From Gambelia wislizenii (Eukaryota; Chordata; Lepidosauria; Squamata; Crotaphytidae), in the NCBI GenBank assembly GCA_030847615.1, contig JAUMIR010000001.1, positions 249,491,187 to 249,555,186 of the forward strand: a stretch of 64,000 nucleotides of DNA. Direction: 5' to 3'. The notes under the pieces were generated by a model, which worked only from the letters and a program-made list of their open reading frames with translations, did no database searches and was not told the origin of the DNA. Shown here piece by piece: positions 20,308-31,168 of this stretch. Position 1 is the stretch's first letter, and every line of letters begins with the position of its first letter. The translations under genes were made by a program, and so were the position numbers.

Positions 20308-21341
20308 TATAGAATCATAGAATCATAGAATTGCAGAGTTGGAAGAGACCACGAGGGCCATCCAGTCCAACCCCCCTGCCATGCAGGAATACACAATCAA
20401 AGCATCCCCGACAGATGGCCATCCAGCCTCTGTTTAAAGACCTCCAAGGAAGGAGACCCCACCACGCTCCGAGGGAGTGTGTTCCACTGCCGAACAGCTC
20501 TTACTGTCAAAAAGTTCCTCCTCATGTTGAGGTGGAATCTCTGTTCCTGGAGCTTGCACCCATTGCTCCGTGTTCCAGTCTCTGGAGCAGCAGAAAACAA
20601 GCCTGCTCCATCCTCAGCGTGACATCCCTTCAAATACTTAAACAGGGCTATCATATCACCTCTAAACCGTCTTTTTTCCAGGCTAAACATACCCAGCTCC
20701 CTAAGTCTCTCCTCATAAGGCATTGTTTCCAGACCTTTCACCATTTTAGTTGCCCTTCTCTGGACACGCTCCAATTTGTCAATATCCTTTCTGAATTGTG
20801 GTGCCCAGAACTGGACACAGTATTCTAAGTGAGGTCTGACCAAGGCAGAATAGAGTGGCACTATTACTTCCCTTGATCTAGACACTATACTTCTATTGAT
20901 GCAGCCCAAAATTGCATTGGCCTTTTTAGCTGCTGCATCACACTGTTGGCTCATGTTCAACTTGTGGTCTACTAGGACTCCTAGATCCCTTTCGCACGTA
21001 GTCTCATTCAGCCAGGTCTCTCCCATCCTATATTTATGCATTTCATTTTTCCGCCCTAAATGCAGTACTTTACATTTCTCCGTATTGAATTTCATTTTGT
21101 TAGCTTTGGCCCAGCTCTCCAGTCTATCCAGGTCATTCTGAATTTTGATCCTGTCCTCTAGGGTATTAGCTACTCCTCCCAATTTGGTGTCATCTGCAAA
21201 TTTGATAAGTATGCCCCTAATTCCCTCATCTAAGTCATTGATAAAGATGTTGAATAGCACTGGGCCCAGGACAGAACCCTGTGGCACCCCACTGGTCACA
21301 TCTTTCCAAGACGAAGAGGAGCCACTGCTGAGCACCCTTTG
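20308..21341 (-). mobile_element. CR1 LINE copy 1, 5'-truncated
   Basis: The minus-strand 3' end carries the CR1 hallmark octamer repeat, ATTCTATGATTCTATGATTC (20308-20330). The body is about 90% alike by eye to CR1 copies 2 and 3. Homology stops at CACCCTTTGGG near 21341. Confidence 0.9.
20397..21335 (-). pseudogene. CR1 ORF2 fragment: RT palm to C terminus
   Basis: A 312-codon uninterrupted frame starts at MLSSGSSSSWKDVTSGVPQG. It includes FNIFINDLDEGI, the catalytic IKFADDTKLGG, LHLGRKNEMHKYRMG, LGCINRSIVSRSRE, VRPHLEYCVQFWAP and a normal terminus, EVFKQRLDGHLSGML. The endonuclease and first catalytic Asp block are missing through 5' truncation. The start Met is not a native initiation site. 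The open frame over 939 bp implies a fairly young insertion. Confidence 0.88.
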
Positions 21342-21354
21342 GGCTTCTCTTTTT

Positions 21355-21565
21355 TAAAAATTGTATTTATTTATTTATTTATACCCTGCTCTTCAGCCAC
21401 AAGGCTATCAGATCGGCTTACAAATTGTTTTAAGCAATAGCAATTTACACATCTACACTGCATTAAGCAGTTTCCAATGTGTGTTAGCTAATTGCCCCCA
21501 CAAACCGGGTACTCATTTTACCGACCTACAAAAGGATGGAAGGCTGAGTGAACCTTGGAGCCTTC
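21355..21565 (-). mobile_element. SINE/LINE-tail repeat, truncated
   Basis: It shares AATGTGTGTTAGCTAATTGC, CATTTTACCGACCTAC and GGATGGAAGGCTGAGTGAAC with the SINE at 17641-17828. It lacks the tRNA-like head and has a longer tail ending in (ATTT)n. Confidence 0.6.
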
Positions 21566-21667
21566 ATACCTGTGATCTTGCCAAAAAACCATGGAGACAA
21601 ATGAAAGCTGCTGCGAATTGGTGTTAGTGCACATAACTCCACATTTTTCCCTTGAACAGACAAGCCC

Positions 21668-21892
21668 ATAAAGTTGGAAGAGAACACAAGGGCCATCTAG
21701 TCCAACCCCCTGCCATGCAGGAATACACAATCAAATCATTCCCGACAGATGGCCATCCAGCCTCTGCTTAAAAACCTCCAAAGAAGGAGACTCCACCAAA
21801 CTCCGAGGCAGTGTATTCCACTTCCAAACAGCTCACCATCAGGAAGTTCTTCCTAATGTTTAGGTAAAATCTCTTTTCCTATAGTTTAGAGG
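21668..21892 (-). mobile_element. CR1 3' fragment
   Basis: GCCATCTAGTCCAACCCCCT, CAGATGGCCATCCAGCCTCT and AACCTCCAAAGAAGGAGACT are the reverse of the CR1 3' end found in copies 1-3. It lacks the terminal octamers. Confidence 0.85.
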
Positions 21893-22613
21893 CTATTCTC
21901 ACTCAACCATACTGAGAAGGTATGACAGGACTCACTGGGGGAGACAGTTGGGAGTGATATTGTTGGCCATATAGTTAGCTGGGACAACCATTAATTATGG
22001 CATTGTGGGTGGGGTCAACCCTTAGAAGTCATTGCTATCCACCAAGCCTAGCATGGCTGATGAGTTGTAACTGCAGGAGCTGTGGGGGTAGAAGCGGCTT
22101 GTAAAGGCAGGTGAAGGAAATAAAGGGGAGAGTGAATGAGAGAGAATGAATTAATGGTGACTAAAGCATAACAGAACACAAAAGGAAGGAGCAGGAAGGA
22201 AATGGCCACTGGTATTCAACAGACCTCTCATCGCAGAAGTGCAAGAGGCAAAGCTGAATATCTCCACAAGTGACAGCTATTTTCCTTGCCTGCCAGGCTG
22301 TAGTTCTCAGTTGTTGTCCTAGAAGAGGTGGAGACCAGAGAGTAACCAACTCTTTATTCCAAACTGGCCAGAGGGGGGGGGATGAATGTGGAGGGGACAG
22401 TGGGGAAAAGGAGAGAATATGCGTTCTTGGCATATGCAGAAAGTTTGCTTTCTTGGCGTATGCAGAAAGTTTGCTGTCTTGGCGTATGCAAAATGGCCTG
22501 ATTACCAAGGTGGAGTAAAAGGCATAACCTCCTCTCCTAGGAAAATGAGAAGTGAAGAGGTATATCACTAGTAGGCAGTTGCAATAAATCTGACCTTATA
22601 GCATCCTCTCTTT
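21893..22613. other. Unassigned sequence with a short tandem repeat
   Basis: No gene is supported. Overlapping ORFs on both strands at 22160-22570 have no domain and include the 26-bp repeat listed next. Confidence 0.4.
22424..22495. repeat. 26-bp tandem repeat, 2.8 units
   Basis: Units run from TTCTTGGCATATGCAGAAAG through TTTGCT at 22424-22449 and 22450-22475, plus a partial third. The copies are nearly identical. Confidence 0.85.
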
Positions 22614-22772
22614 GGCTGCATCTGCACTGCAGAAATAATCCAGTTTGACACCACTTTAACTTCCATGGCTCAATGCTATGGAATTCTGGGGTTTGTAGTT
22701 CTGTGAGATACTTAGTCTGCTCTGTCAGAGAGCTCTGGTGCCATAGCAAACTACAGATCCCAGGATTACAAA
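22614..22772. mobile_element. F3 MITE fragment
   Basis: GCATCTGCACTGCAGAAATA, GACACCACTTTAAC and the fold-back pair GGAATTCTGGGGTTTGTAG with CTACAGATCCCAGGATTAC mark an F3 copy that lacks its right terminus. Confidence 0.65.
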
Positions 22773-23116
22773 TTGTGGCTATTGTACTATTGAATAAGAA
22801 TGGTTATATTTATGCCTTACTTATTTTAAGCTGTGGAGTTACAGTATAGCAGAAAGAGATGCAAACTGTAAATTGGCATGTTCCTGGGTCACATCTCAGC
22901 CACACATTCAGCAGATGCTCCTGTTACTGGCAGTGTTCCTACACCTGAGCCTTCACCTACAGTATGGAAACTAATAATTCTAATAATAGCAACTTCAGTG
23001 AGGAATGCCAGGATAAAACTTGTGAAAGTCTTTTTATCACTTCAAATGTGCCATACCAGAAAAGAGCAAGCAGTTCGGCATCTAGTTTTCTTTCTCTCCT
23101 AATTGCCATCTCTGGA
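22773..23116. other. Unassigned sequence
   Basis: I see nothing I can support here. Confidence 0.35.
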
Positions 23117-23642
23117 GTTTATCACACCGTCCCCCAAAAGCCAGTTCTTTTGCTGGCATAACTTTTCCATTTTTATCCCAGCAAAAGAACTCTCAATGCT
23201 GCACTTAGCTTGCTTACTGTCCAAAGGCTTCATCCAAAAGCTCCGTTCACTTCCATGTTCAAAATCCCTCGGATTCTCACAAGAAGATGCTTGCGCAGAA
23301 TATTTAAAAAACCAAAAACGACACACAAAAAGTTTTTTAAAGCACATACACACACTTTAAAACTTACAAGTAACCCAGGGAGGGTCATAAAAAATGTGCC
23401 ACTTGCCTGGATATCGTGATCTCACCCAGATATGTTTGTGCTGGACTGGCCATTCTCACTCAATTCATGTGAATACAATGGCGCAAGGTTTCACATGCTG
23501 GCAATGCCAGCACAACAGTGCCACAGGGGATCAATTGATGGTTTCAACCGTCAGTAAAAAAGTACAGGTTTTGGCAAGTACACAATAAAAAGCTGGATGG
23601 GATCAGACTATTAAGATTTTTTTCTCTCTCTGATGGCCGGGT

Positions 23643-24545
23643 ATCTATTCAGGAAAGGCCTGCCGGAAGAGATCCATCTTAAGAGCTTTTTTTAAAGCTA
23701 TTTAAGGTGGTAATGTGATGGATCTCATCCGGCAGACAGTTCCATAATCTGGGAGCAATAGCCGAAAAGGTCCTCTGGGAGGTCGACGAGAGCCTAGTTT
23801 TTAAAGGTTGCAGCAGATTCCTCCCAGAGGACCTGAGCACACAGGGAGGATTATATGGAAGGAGGTGGTCCCAAAGATAGGTTGGACCCAAGCCATTTAG
23901 GACTTTAAAGGTGATAACCAACACCTTGTACTGGGCCCGGAAACTAATGAGCAGCCAGTGAAATGATCTTAAGATCGGTGTTATATGGTCTCTTCTAGAT
24001 GTACCCCAAACCAATCTGGCTGCCATATTTTGTACTAGTTGAAGTTTCCGGACCAAGCACGAGGGTAGCCCCATGTAGAGTGCATTACAGAAATCAAGAT
24101 GGGAGGTTACCAGAGCATGTACCACGGTCTCAAGGTCCCCGACTTCCAGAAAAGAAATTTCTTATGAAAAGCCTTGTCAGACAAGAGCTGAGTTTTTTTG
24201 CCAGGCGCACTCTAGTCCTTGTCCAACCCGCTTCAACTTCCTAAGTTCTTCAGTATACCATGGATGGTGATTTGAAGCGGGTTGAAGAGGATGCTTGGGA
24301 GCGATCGTGTCAATAGCCTTTGTAAGGTCAGTGTTCCAGGTATTGACCAAGGCTTTGACAGAATCACCGGCATTACCACCCAATAAGGCTTTCTGGAATC
24401 CAATTGCTTCCATTAGCCTTCGAGGATGTACCATTCTAATAGGTCCTCCACCCCTGGTTATTTTTATGAACCAGAGCCACTCCGCGCCCTCGCCCACTTC
24501 CCCTTACCTGCTCACTGACAGAGTACCCGGCTGGGAGGGCCGGGT
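23643..24545 (-). mobile_element. L2-like LINE, internally deleted
   Basis: Two non-adjacent parts of the L2-like ORF2 are joined near 24150-24156. Upstream (24497-24177) is the linker between endonuclease and RT. Downstream (24155-23679) is the RT C-terminal part. The catalytic core between them is missing. The 3' UTR with the (TTA)n tail, seen in the copy at 9282, is also absent. Confidence 0.75.
23679..24497 (-). pseudogene. L2-like ORF2 remnant with RT core deleted
   Basis: The first part includes VKALVNTWNTDLTKAIDTIA and HHPWYTEELRKLKRVG, the inter-domain linker of L2-type proteins. The second part reads VHALVTSHLDFCNALYMGLP, FHWLLISFRAQYKVLVITFK and PRLWNCLPDEI, matching the same region of the copy at 9537-10473. 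No YADD motif is present. The junction sequence AGAAAAGAAATTTC lies near 24145-24158. The protein could not be a polymerase. Confidence 0.75.
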
Positions 24546-24605
24546 CTGATAGTCTGTTATGTGCACCCTTTCACATTTATGTGGCATCATTATGATGCTG
24601 TATTT

Positions 24606-24742
24606 AGCACGTCTGATAAAGTCCTCTATGTAGCAGAATGTAACTTACAAAACAACATTTGGAACTATGAATCCTAACGTTTACAATTGATCTCAGATAT
24701 GAACACTCCAACCCCCTAGAGCCACAAAATATCTCTCAGATT
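24606..24742. repeat. 137-bp direct repeat, left copy
   Basis: It runs from AGCACGTCTGATAAAGTCCT to ATCTCTCAGATT and matches 26559-26695 over the same length with about five mismatches. Its first 17 bp are the end of the F1 element and the rest is flanking DNA, so it is not an LTR of the enclosed element. Confidence 0.9.
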
Positions 24743-24872
24743 CAGGCTCCACCGGCCGTTACGCGAAGCCTGCGGCCGGGGAGCCTCCTTTGGACACGGT
24801 GGAGGAGGAAGCAGGCCCTTCTGTGACATCGCCAGCAAGCGCCGGCGACTCAAAGAGAGGGGAAGCGGAGAC

Positions 24873-24880
24873 TATAAAAG
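24873..24880 (+). promoter_or_regulatory. TATA box, candidate promoter
   Basis: TATAAAAG in a GC-rich setting, followed about 25-35 bp later by a pyrimidine-rich CTCTCTTCTGCC tract that could hold the start site. It is the only convincing core promoter in the window. Confidence 0.5.
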
Positions 24881-25575
24881 GCCTCCCGCCCCTCTCTTCT
24901 GCCTCTCTCTCAATTGGTGAGGCAGTGTTTGCAGGACAGCAGCGTGGATCATAGGGAGCAGTTAACTGGCTGGATGAGTAGCAGAGTCTCCGGGATCTGA
25001 GCGAGCGGGGCTTCTCTTGGGGGGGGCATTGGTGTCCATCGGGGCCGTTCGGCTGCCATGGCACGGGGATTCCCCGCTGTGGGGGGGGGGGTTCGGCCGT
25101 GGCGGTTGAGGTCTGCCCTGGGTGGTGGCGATTCAGGCAGGAGCGGTGGATGGTGCTTCGGTGCTGCTGCAGCCCCCCCGCCCGCCAGTCTAAGTGGCGT
25201 GGCTTTCGGACGGCCGCAGCCAGTTGGCCTGGCCCCTTTGTGCAGCAGAGCCGCGGTCTATTTCCCACCGCTCGGAGTGGTGCGTTTAGTTTGGCCATGT
25301 GCCTCGGATCTCGTGCCTTACCAGGCCTTGGACGAGGCCTGTGAGGGATCGGGGGGTTAAGGGGCTACGGGTCGGGCCTTCGGCCTGCAGGGCCTACTGC
25401 TGCTTGTGAGCCTTCTTTGGCACAGGGGATAATATTTGGGCACACGGTGGACAATAACACTTGGTCTTGGGCCTGTGGAGAAGGGTCGCTCGGGCCTTGC
25501 AGAGGCCTTGTCCTGTAGGCCAGGGCCTTTGCAGCCTAGTGGCTTTGTATTGCGGCCTATTAGGCTTCTGTCTTT

Positions 25576-25578
<3 letters not shown>

Positions 25579-25611
<33 letters not shown>

Positions 25612-25613
25612 TT
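25579..25613. repeat. (AAT)n microsatellite
   Basis: About 11 AAT units lie inside the gag-like element leader. Confidence 0.95.
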
Positions 25614-25906
25614 TCTGAATATTATTTCTTAATTTTGATAATAAATGGTATAAGCTTGCAAAGGTGGACTGAGAGTCAGGCATGTGAGGCTTCGAGCCTC
25701 TAGGCCTTCGCCTGGCTGGCCTTGGGTTTCCCTTTCTGGTTGTGTTGTTCTTTTGACACGGGTGGCACACCAAGGGGATAAATACAACAGTTATAGGATA
25801 TTTTGAGATTAGGTGTGCACAACCCTCTTGTCATACTTTCTTGGGGGGTTCTACTGGGGGAGGATTGCATTGGATTGTTGATTGGGACAGCATTGATTTT
25901 GAGGTT

Positions 25907-26558
25907 ATGGCTCCCAAGAAGGGAAAAGGGGGTGGCAAGGGTAAGGGCCCACCCCTAAAAGGCCTGCACCTGTTCCCCCAGCACCTGTGCCCCCTCCGGA
26001 GTCATCCAGTGACGACGAGGAGGTTATCCCATGGCAAGCAATCATGGATAGAATACAACAATTGGAGAGGTTGCAAGGGATTGGGGGGAAGGAAGTGTCA
26101 CAGCCTGTGGAATGCACAGCAAAGAAGGGTAAGATGGCTAATCAAATTCTGGCATGCCTAGATGCGCTTGAGAAGATTCATGGCGATGGTGCTTTGGGTT
26201 CGCAGCAGCCAGATGAGCCTCCTTCTCTGCCAGCACACCCTGATGGGGAGCCTGATCCAGTGGAGATACAGACGCCTACTGGTGAGTTGGCTTCGGGTGC
26301 AAATCCACATAACACGGGGCATGGTTGGCCTTAGGCGGCTTATCCACCCTGGCCCTGTAACACACCTCAAGGGGGGGGGGAATCACAATTTATGCAAGCG
26401 TCCTGACCCTCTGGACCACAGGCGTATGGGTGGTCTGGTCCTCAGTGGCCCCCCTGGGGAGCAATTTCATTTGGGGGATGCGGCGCATCTCCGCCGGGGA
26501 CACTTGGCATGTCAGGAGCTGCACAGACACCAGGGTATGACACGGTCGCATATTCAGC
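25907..26558 (+). pseudogene. Gag-like ORF, frameshifted and 3'-truncated
   Basis: ATG 25907 begins MAPKKGKGGGKGKGPPLKG, a very basic N terminus. A one-base shift around 25955-25985 restores the frame PPPESSSDDEEVIPWQAIMD, followed by RIQQLERLQGIGG (short coiled-coil-like). The same frame continues through stops TAG (about 26332) and TGA (about 26401) to a Pro/Trp/Gly-rich stretch, AYGWSGPQWPPWG. I see no zinc knuckle, protease or RT. The composition resembles capsid/nucleocapsid precursors of DIRS- or Ty3-type elements, but this is an inference from layout. The frame is cut off at 26558 by the right direct repeat. Confidence 0.4.
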
Positions 26559-26695
26559 AGCACGTCTGATAAAGTCCTCTATGTAGCAGAATGTAACTTA
26601 CAAAGCAACATTTGGAACCATGAATCCTAACGTTTACAATCCATCTCAGATAGGAACACTCCAACCCCCTAGAGCCACAAAATATCTCTCAGATT
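26559..26695. repeat. 137-bp direct repeat, right copy
   Basis: This is the same 137 bp as 24606-24742. Downstream sequence (AGATTCCTGATC) continues the original flank, which places the insertion at CTCTCAGATT. Confidence 0.9.
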
Positions 26696-28067
26696 AGATT
26701 CCTGATCTAGAGAATGTCATTATCTTTTTGATAATGTTTGTTTTTCATGCAATTATCTTTGGGGTTTTTATGCAATTCTTTTAAGGCTCAATAAGATAAA
26801 TTGCATGTAACATTTTTTGGGGGGGAGATGTTATATTTTTTTTCAGAATGCCGCATTATTATATTGTATTTTTTTGCAAATAATGCTTAGAATTACCATT
26901 GTAGTTATCACTGGTAACTCCAAACGTATTCTTAAATAATGTTTTTCACTCCAGTATCAACTTGTATCAACTTCTATTTTCTCATGAATGAGTGGAAAAT
27001 CAACCCCTTCAGGTTCCAACTTAGCAATAAAGTAGTTGGTAACACGAAAAAGAACAACTCCAAGTCATACAGCTAAATAATGGTGGCGTTTGGTGAGGCT
27101 GATGTGCTTTTTTAGAGAAACAGCCTTGATTTTTCTGCTAAAGCATTCTTTTGATCATGTGGCAAGCAGCACATTTGAAACAACTACCCTCTATAGATTT
27201 GCCCAAGCTAGCTGAATGCTGACAAGTATTTTTACTTAATTGGGAAACAAACATAGATTTTTGAGAAGAGAATTCTCTAACAAAGCCAATGCAAGCAATT
27301 ATCTGAGACATTGTCTGAAGCAGTGGTAACAGCCAAGAGGTGCAACTAAGATGGCAGATCAATTACTAACACCCAAGAGGTAAGGTTACAGTTGCGAATA
27401 AGGCAGGCTGTTTTCAGTTTTATTGCTGATGAATGGTTCTTTCATAAAGCTATTACATGTGATATCATTATCTACAGAACTTGTTTCCCAAGATGTATAA
27501 GTTCAGCATGCTATCACATCAGATATGATATTGGTACAGAAAGTGGTAGGAGCATAATTGGTAATTATAATTGGTAATAATTTAGCATAACTAAATTGCT
27601 TCTTACTTGACATTGGAGGGCAAGAAGAACCTGCCCCATTTTTCTCCTGGTAATCTTGGATATTGTACACAATCAGATCCTTACATCTACTGTACCTCTG
27701 GATATAACTGACACGTTGTTTAGCTTATTCTGTTTGAGATGTATACAGTTCTACAGGGAAGAGAAGATCCTCAAAGTGTGGAAACAAGATTATATTAGAA
27801 GTCACTTACACGATGTCCAGTCTGCTCATGTTCCTTTGACACACTTTGGAGGCCACATAGTCAAATGTAACACTGCATTGTATGTGGTTTTACGCCATCT
27901 GAGATCCTAGTGAGATGAAGTAAGATCAGTACAATACAAACTTGCCCTGGCATTGAGACAGCACCTACAAGACCTCATTGAGTTCTAGAATGCCTTCTCT
28001 ATTAGTATGAGGAGTTGGCCATGCCAGAAACAGTACATGGTGAACATCCTGAAGTTTTATCATCATC
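26696..28067. other. Unassigned sequence
   Basis: This 1.4-kb AT-rich stretch has no repeats shared with the rest of the window and no ORF with domain content. Any host exon here is not recognisable to me. Confidence 0.4.
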
Positions 28068-28185
28068 AATTTATTTATTTATATAGCACCATCACTGTAC
28101 ATGGTGCTTTATAAAAGAACAACAAAAGAGGTCCCTGCCCTTAGACTTACAATCTAATTAAAACATGACACAAAAGGAAAAACAG
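28068..28185. mobile_element. LINE-tail-like repeat (CR1/L3-like)
   Basis: ATATAGCACCATCACTGTAC, ATGGTGCTTTATAAAAGAAC, GTCCCTGCCC and CTTACAATCTAA are typical of a widespread vertebrate LINE 3' end. A short relative is at 42475-42520 (TTACATGGTGCTTTATAAGT). Confidence 0.4.
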
Positions 28186-28204
28186 ATGGTAGTGTGAGAG
28201 GGAA

Positions 28205-28390
28205 TACGAGATTATCACACTAGACTGTTATAGCGCTATGATTCCACTTTAACTGCTCTGGCTGCTTCCTGTGGAATCCTGGGTTTGCAGTTTAGGGAGG
28301 GCCATTTAGAATTCTCAGCCAGAGAACCTTAGTTCTCACTAAACTACAAACCCCAGAATTCCAGAGGAGGCAGCCATAGCAGTTAAAGTG
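28205..28390. mobile_element. F4 MITE, left part (split by Harbinger)
   Basis: It starts GAGATTATCACACTAGACTG and runs through the usual fold-back centre to CAGTTAAAGTG. The missing right part resumes at 34494 after the 6.1-kb Harbinger, with GTG repeated at the junctions (28388-28390 and 34494-34496). Confidence 0.85.
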
Positions 28391-28756
28391 GGTGCCAGTT
28401 AGACACTATTTATTGTCACAGGGTGTCATGGGATGTCTTGATCCCGAATTCATCCCTTGCTGTTTAAATGATTTTTTATCTCTGAACTGGATATCCCGGG
28501 ATCATTGTTTACATGGTATCATGTCCCGTGATATGTCTCTTCTCCCATTATATACTATCATGTGTTTTTGTTTTTATTTTTTTGTTTACACACTTTTAGG
28601 TTCCCGGGATTTTTTTAAACTGTCAATCAAGGATATGATTACTCGTTTTTTCACAAATCATACGGCATGTTTCCGGTGCACTTTCCCACCAGAACGCCAT
28701 CACTGGTTTTTAAAAAATCTTTGATTACCCAGAAAACCATTACTCGGAGAATGGAA

Positions 28757-30728
28757 AGGAACTTTTCCACCGTTTTGGCTACCTCTGTACTCTTGAGGGG
28801 ATATCTGGCAACATTGCAGAGGTAGATTCGTCTCAAACACCGAAGAAGGATGATCTGTATTTTTCAGCTCCTTCTTCATTTAGACTTGCTTTCATCAAAT
28901 GACCTTGGTACTGAGTCCATGCATTTTGAAACCATTGACTCCCCCATGTTAAGTATGTTTCTTTGCCCATATGCGCTGGGCAGGGCACGTTTCTAGGATG
29001 GAGGACCATCGCCTGCCAAAAATACTACTCTACGGTGAACTCACCATGGGTCAGCGTAAGAGGGGCACTCCAAAAAAGTGATACAAAGACTCCCTGAAAC
29101 AACATCTCAGGCTTGGCCAAATTGATCACCAACAGTGGTCCGCCCTGGCCTCACATTGGGAGGCATGGAGACGCACAATCCACAATGCTGCAGCCTTATT
29201 TGAGAACTCACACTGAACAAGTCTTGAAGAGAAACAACAACGCTGATAGAATCACAACCCAAAAACATCACCCAAGGAGACCTTCTGCTGTGCTTTTTGC
29301 AACTGGACTTGTTTATCTCAGATTGGCCTTTTTAGTCATCAGCGCGCTTGCAGAAAGCGCGGGATGAGTCCTTCCTGAATCTTCGTTTGCAAAGAAAAGC
29401 CAGAGAGGGGGTTTACCCGACAACAAAGGAGTAGTGGGAGAAATTTGTAATGTGTATCTGTATGTGTAACATTGGATATAGTACTTCAGGATGCCGCACT
29501 TCCTTTTCATGAAACTTGTGGACATTCTTTGCCCGGAGATACCAAAGCAGACACCAACATGAGGAAAGCCATTCCAGTGGAGAAGCGCCTTGCAATAGCC
29601 ATTTTTCTTCTCGTCCATCGATGCTCTTATGCATCTGCTTGCCAGCTGTTTGGTGTTGGGAGAGCCACGGTGTGTAAGATCTTTGTGGAGGTCGTACTCG
29701 CAATGGGGAAGTTACTTCTGAAGCTAACAGTTTTCCTTGGAGACCATAGACAGGTATTTTTTTAAATCGGTTGATATATTGTGAAAATCCGAGTAGTTGC
29801 ATATGTTGAGCTATGGATGCTGCTTAAAGATAATTTGGTAATTATCCTTAACTCATATTTTTTTGATAACAAATGGTCAGCAAGTGCACAGTGTACTGTA
29901 TACTCTCCTTTCATTTGTGATACACTTTAATTAATGATGTAATCGATTAATTGTCTTTAGCCGTGCCCACAGGAAACGTTTATGTATTTCTTTTCCTGTG
30001 TTCTTTAACAGGTAATGGATGGCTTCACTGCTCTTGGGTACCCACAAGTAATCGCATGCCTTGATGGATGTCACGTTAACATTATCCCTCCTGTATGCCA
30101 AGGAAATGAATTTACTAACAGGAAGAATAGGTACAGTGTGCTTCTTCAAGGTACCTGTGATCACAGAGGGGGGTTTATTGATGCGGAGATCAGTTGGAGC
30201 AGCAAGAATCATGATGCTCAGATGCTAAGGAACTTTGTTTTTTTCAAAACTATGGAGGCAGGCATATTTGTGCCTGGAAACCCAACAATAACTATAATGG
30301 AACGGCAAATAGTTACTATCACCCTGGTTGATGGAGCATACCTGATCAGGAATTGGCTACTTACACCATATAGGGGGTCCACAGGTAATAAACAGAGACT
30401 GTACAACAAGTACCATAACAGGTTTCATTCTACGGTGGAGAGGTGTTTTGGTCATCTCAAAGCATGGTGGAGAACATTACGATACTATATAGAAGTGGTA
30501 GAGGAAAATGTGTGTTCTGTGATATGTTCATGTGTGATTCTTCATAATATATGTGAAACCAAATGTAAAATCCTTGATGATCTGAACAGACGGGTTCATA
30601 GGTTTGTGCTTGACATGCTGGGAGCTCCTTTGGTTAATGCCGATGCTATAAAGAAAGCTCAGGGGGAGGCTGTCAGGGACACTTTAAAAGAGTACTTTTG
30701 GTGGCTGCATCACCAAGGAGGGTTTTAA
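28757..30728 (+). pseudogene. Harbinger transposase (HARBI1-like), broken
   Basis: The enzyme would cut and paste the transposon. The reading starts at MERNFSTVLATSVLLRGYLA (28757), is interrupted by the LINE at 28972-29408, and resumes with FRMPHFLFMKLVDILCPEI (about 29487). After a shift at about 29557 comes a helix-turn-helix, CQLFGVGRATVCKIFVE. A donor CAG/GTATTT (29755) and acceptor TTTAACAG (30011) join in frame to a 237-residue DDE_4-type domain. Its acidic triad is present: CLDGCH (D17), LVDGAYLIRNWLLTPY (D106) and ERCFGHLK (E142, within STVERCF), numbered from the Met at 30015. It ends with TAA at 30726. The catalytic residues survive, but the N-terminal half is broken. Confidence 0.88.
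28972..29408 (+). mobile_element. Zinc-finger LINE copy B, 3' fragment
   Basis: This 437-bp 5'-truncated piece encodes RWAGHVSRMEDHRLPKILLY, degraded sequence with several stops, and the C2HC finger with CAFC and HQRAC. It ends in GAAAAGCCAGAGA. It lies inside the N-terminal region of the Harbinger transposase, so it inserted after the transposon arrived. Confidence 0.85.
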
Positions 30729-31168
30729 ATGTGCACATAAGACTGGTCAGACATAAATTTTGCCAATTATAAAAAAGGATATGTGTACAACAAATACCAA
30801 TTATTCCTGACTTTGATTGTGCTGTGATTGTGTCCAGTTATTCCCCTTCACACAGAAATAGGTTGCGTTCTTCAAAATGCCATGAGCAGTAATGGAAACA
30901 AAATATCAAACCTGCATATATACTCCTTGCATTGCAGTCTTCAATAACTTCTAATAACTGCAACTCATACTGTTAGCAGTAGCCCATAACCGATACTTTG
31001 TTTCATTTTTGGTGGTTAAAGGAATTAGTGGTCTTTTGGCAGGGATTATCCTTCTTAGAAAAGGTTCCAGGAAAAGCCAAATACCCAAAACAAGGTACCT
31101 CCGCTACTTAGCCAACTGATTAACAAAACAAGTTCAAAAGTTTCAAAATCAAACCTTCTCATAACTTC

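Larger units (their letters stand above)
23117..24622 (+). mobile_element. F1 DNA element split by an L2-like LINE
   Basis: The left part (23117 to about 23595) and right part (about 24548-24622) match the ends and core of the other F1 copies. GGTTTCACATGCTGGCAATG occurs before the break, and GGCATCATTATGATGCTGTA with the terminus GATAAAGTCC after it. The inserted LINE is at 23643-24545. Confidence 0.7.
24743..26558 (+). mobile_element. GC-rich, 3'-truncated retroelement-like insert (gag-like)
   Basis: This 1.8-kb CpG-rich insert sits exactly between the two 137-bp repeats. From left to right it has a TATA box (24873-24880), a long untranslated GC-rich leader, an (AAT)n run, AATAAA at 25640-25645, and an ORF from ATG 25907 encoding a basic then acidic, Pro/Gly/Trp-rich protein. 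The sequence stops within that ORF at 26558. The order promoter, poly(A) signal, gag-like ORF suggests the 5' part of an LTR or tyrosine-recombinase (DIRS-like) element. A fragment of a host gene cannot be excluded. Confidence 0.45.

Noticed and set aside
20331..20828. 165-codon plus-strand ORF
   Set aside because: It is the antisense of the CR1 ORF2 C-terminal region; the minus-strand frame has the RT motifs.
24759..25360. Large GC-rich ORFs on both strands
   Set aside because: High GC content lowers stop frequency; no domain, and both strands are open at once in the leader of the gag-like element.
26559..26695. The 137-bp repeats as LTRs
   Set aside because: They contain the end of the neighbouring F1 element and its flank, lack TG...CA ends, and continue into the original flank on the right.
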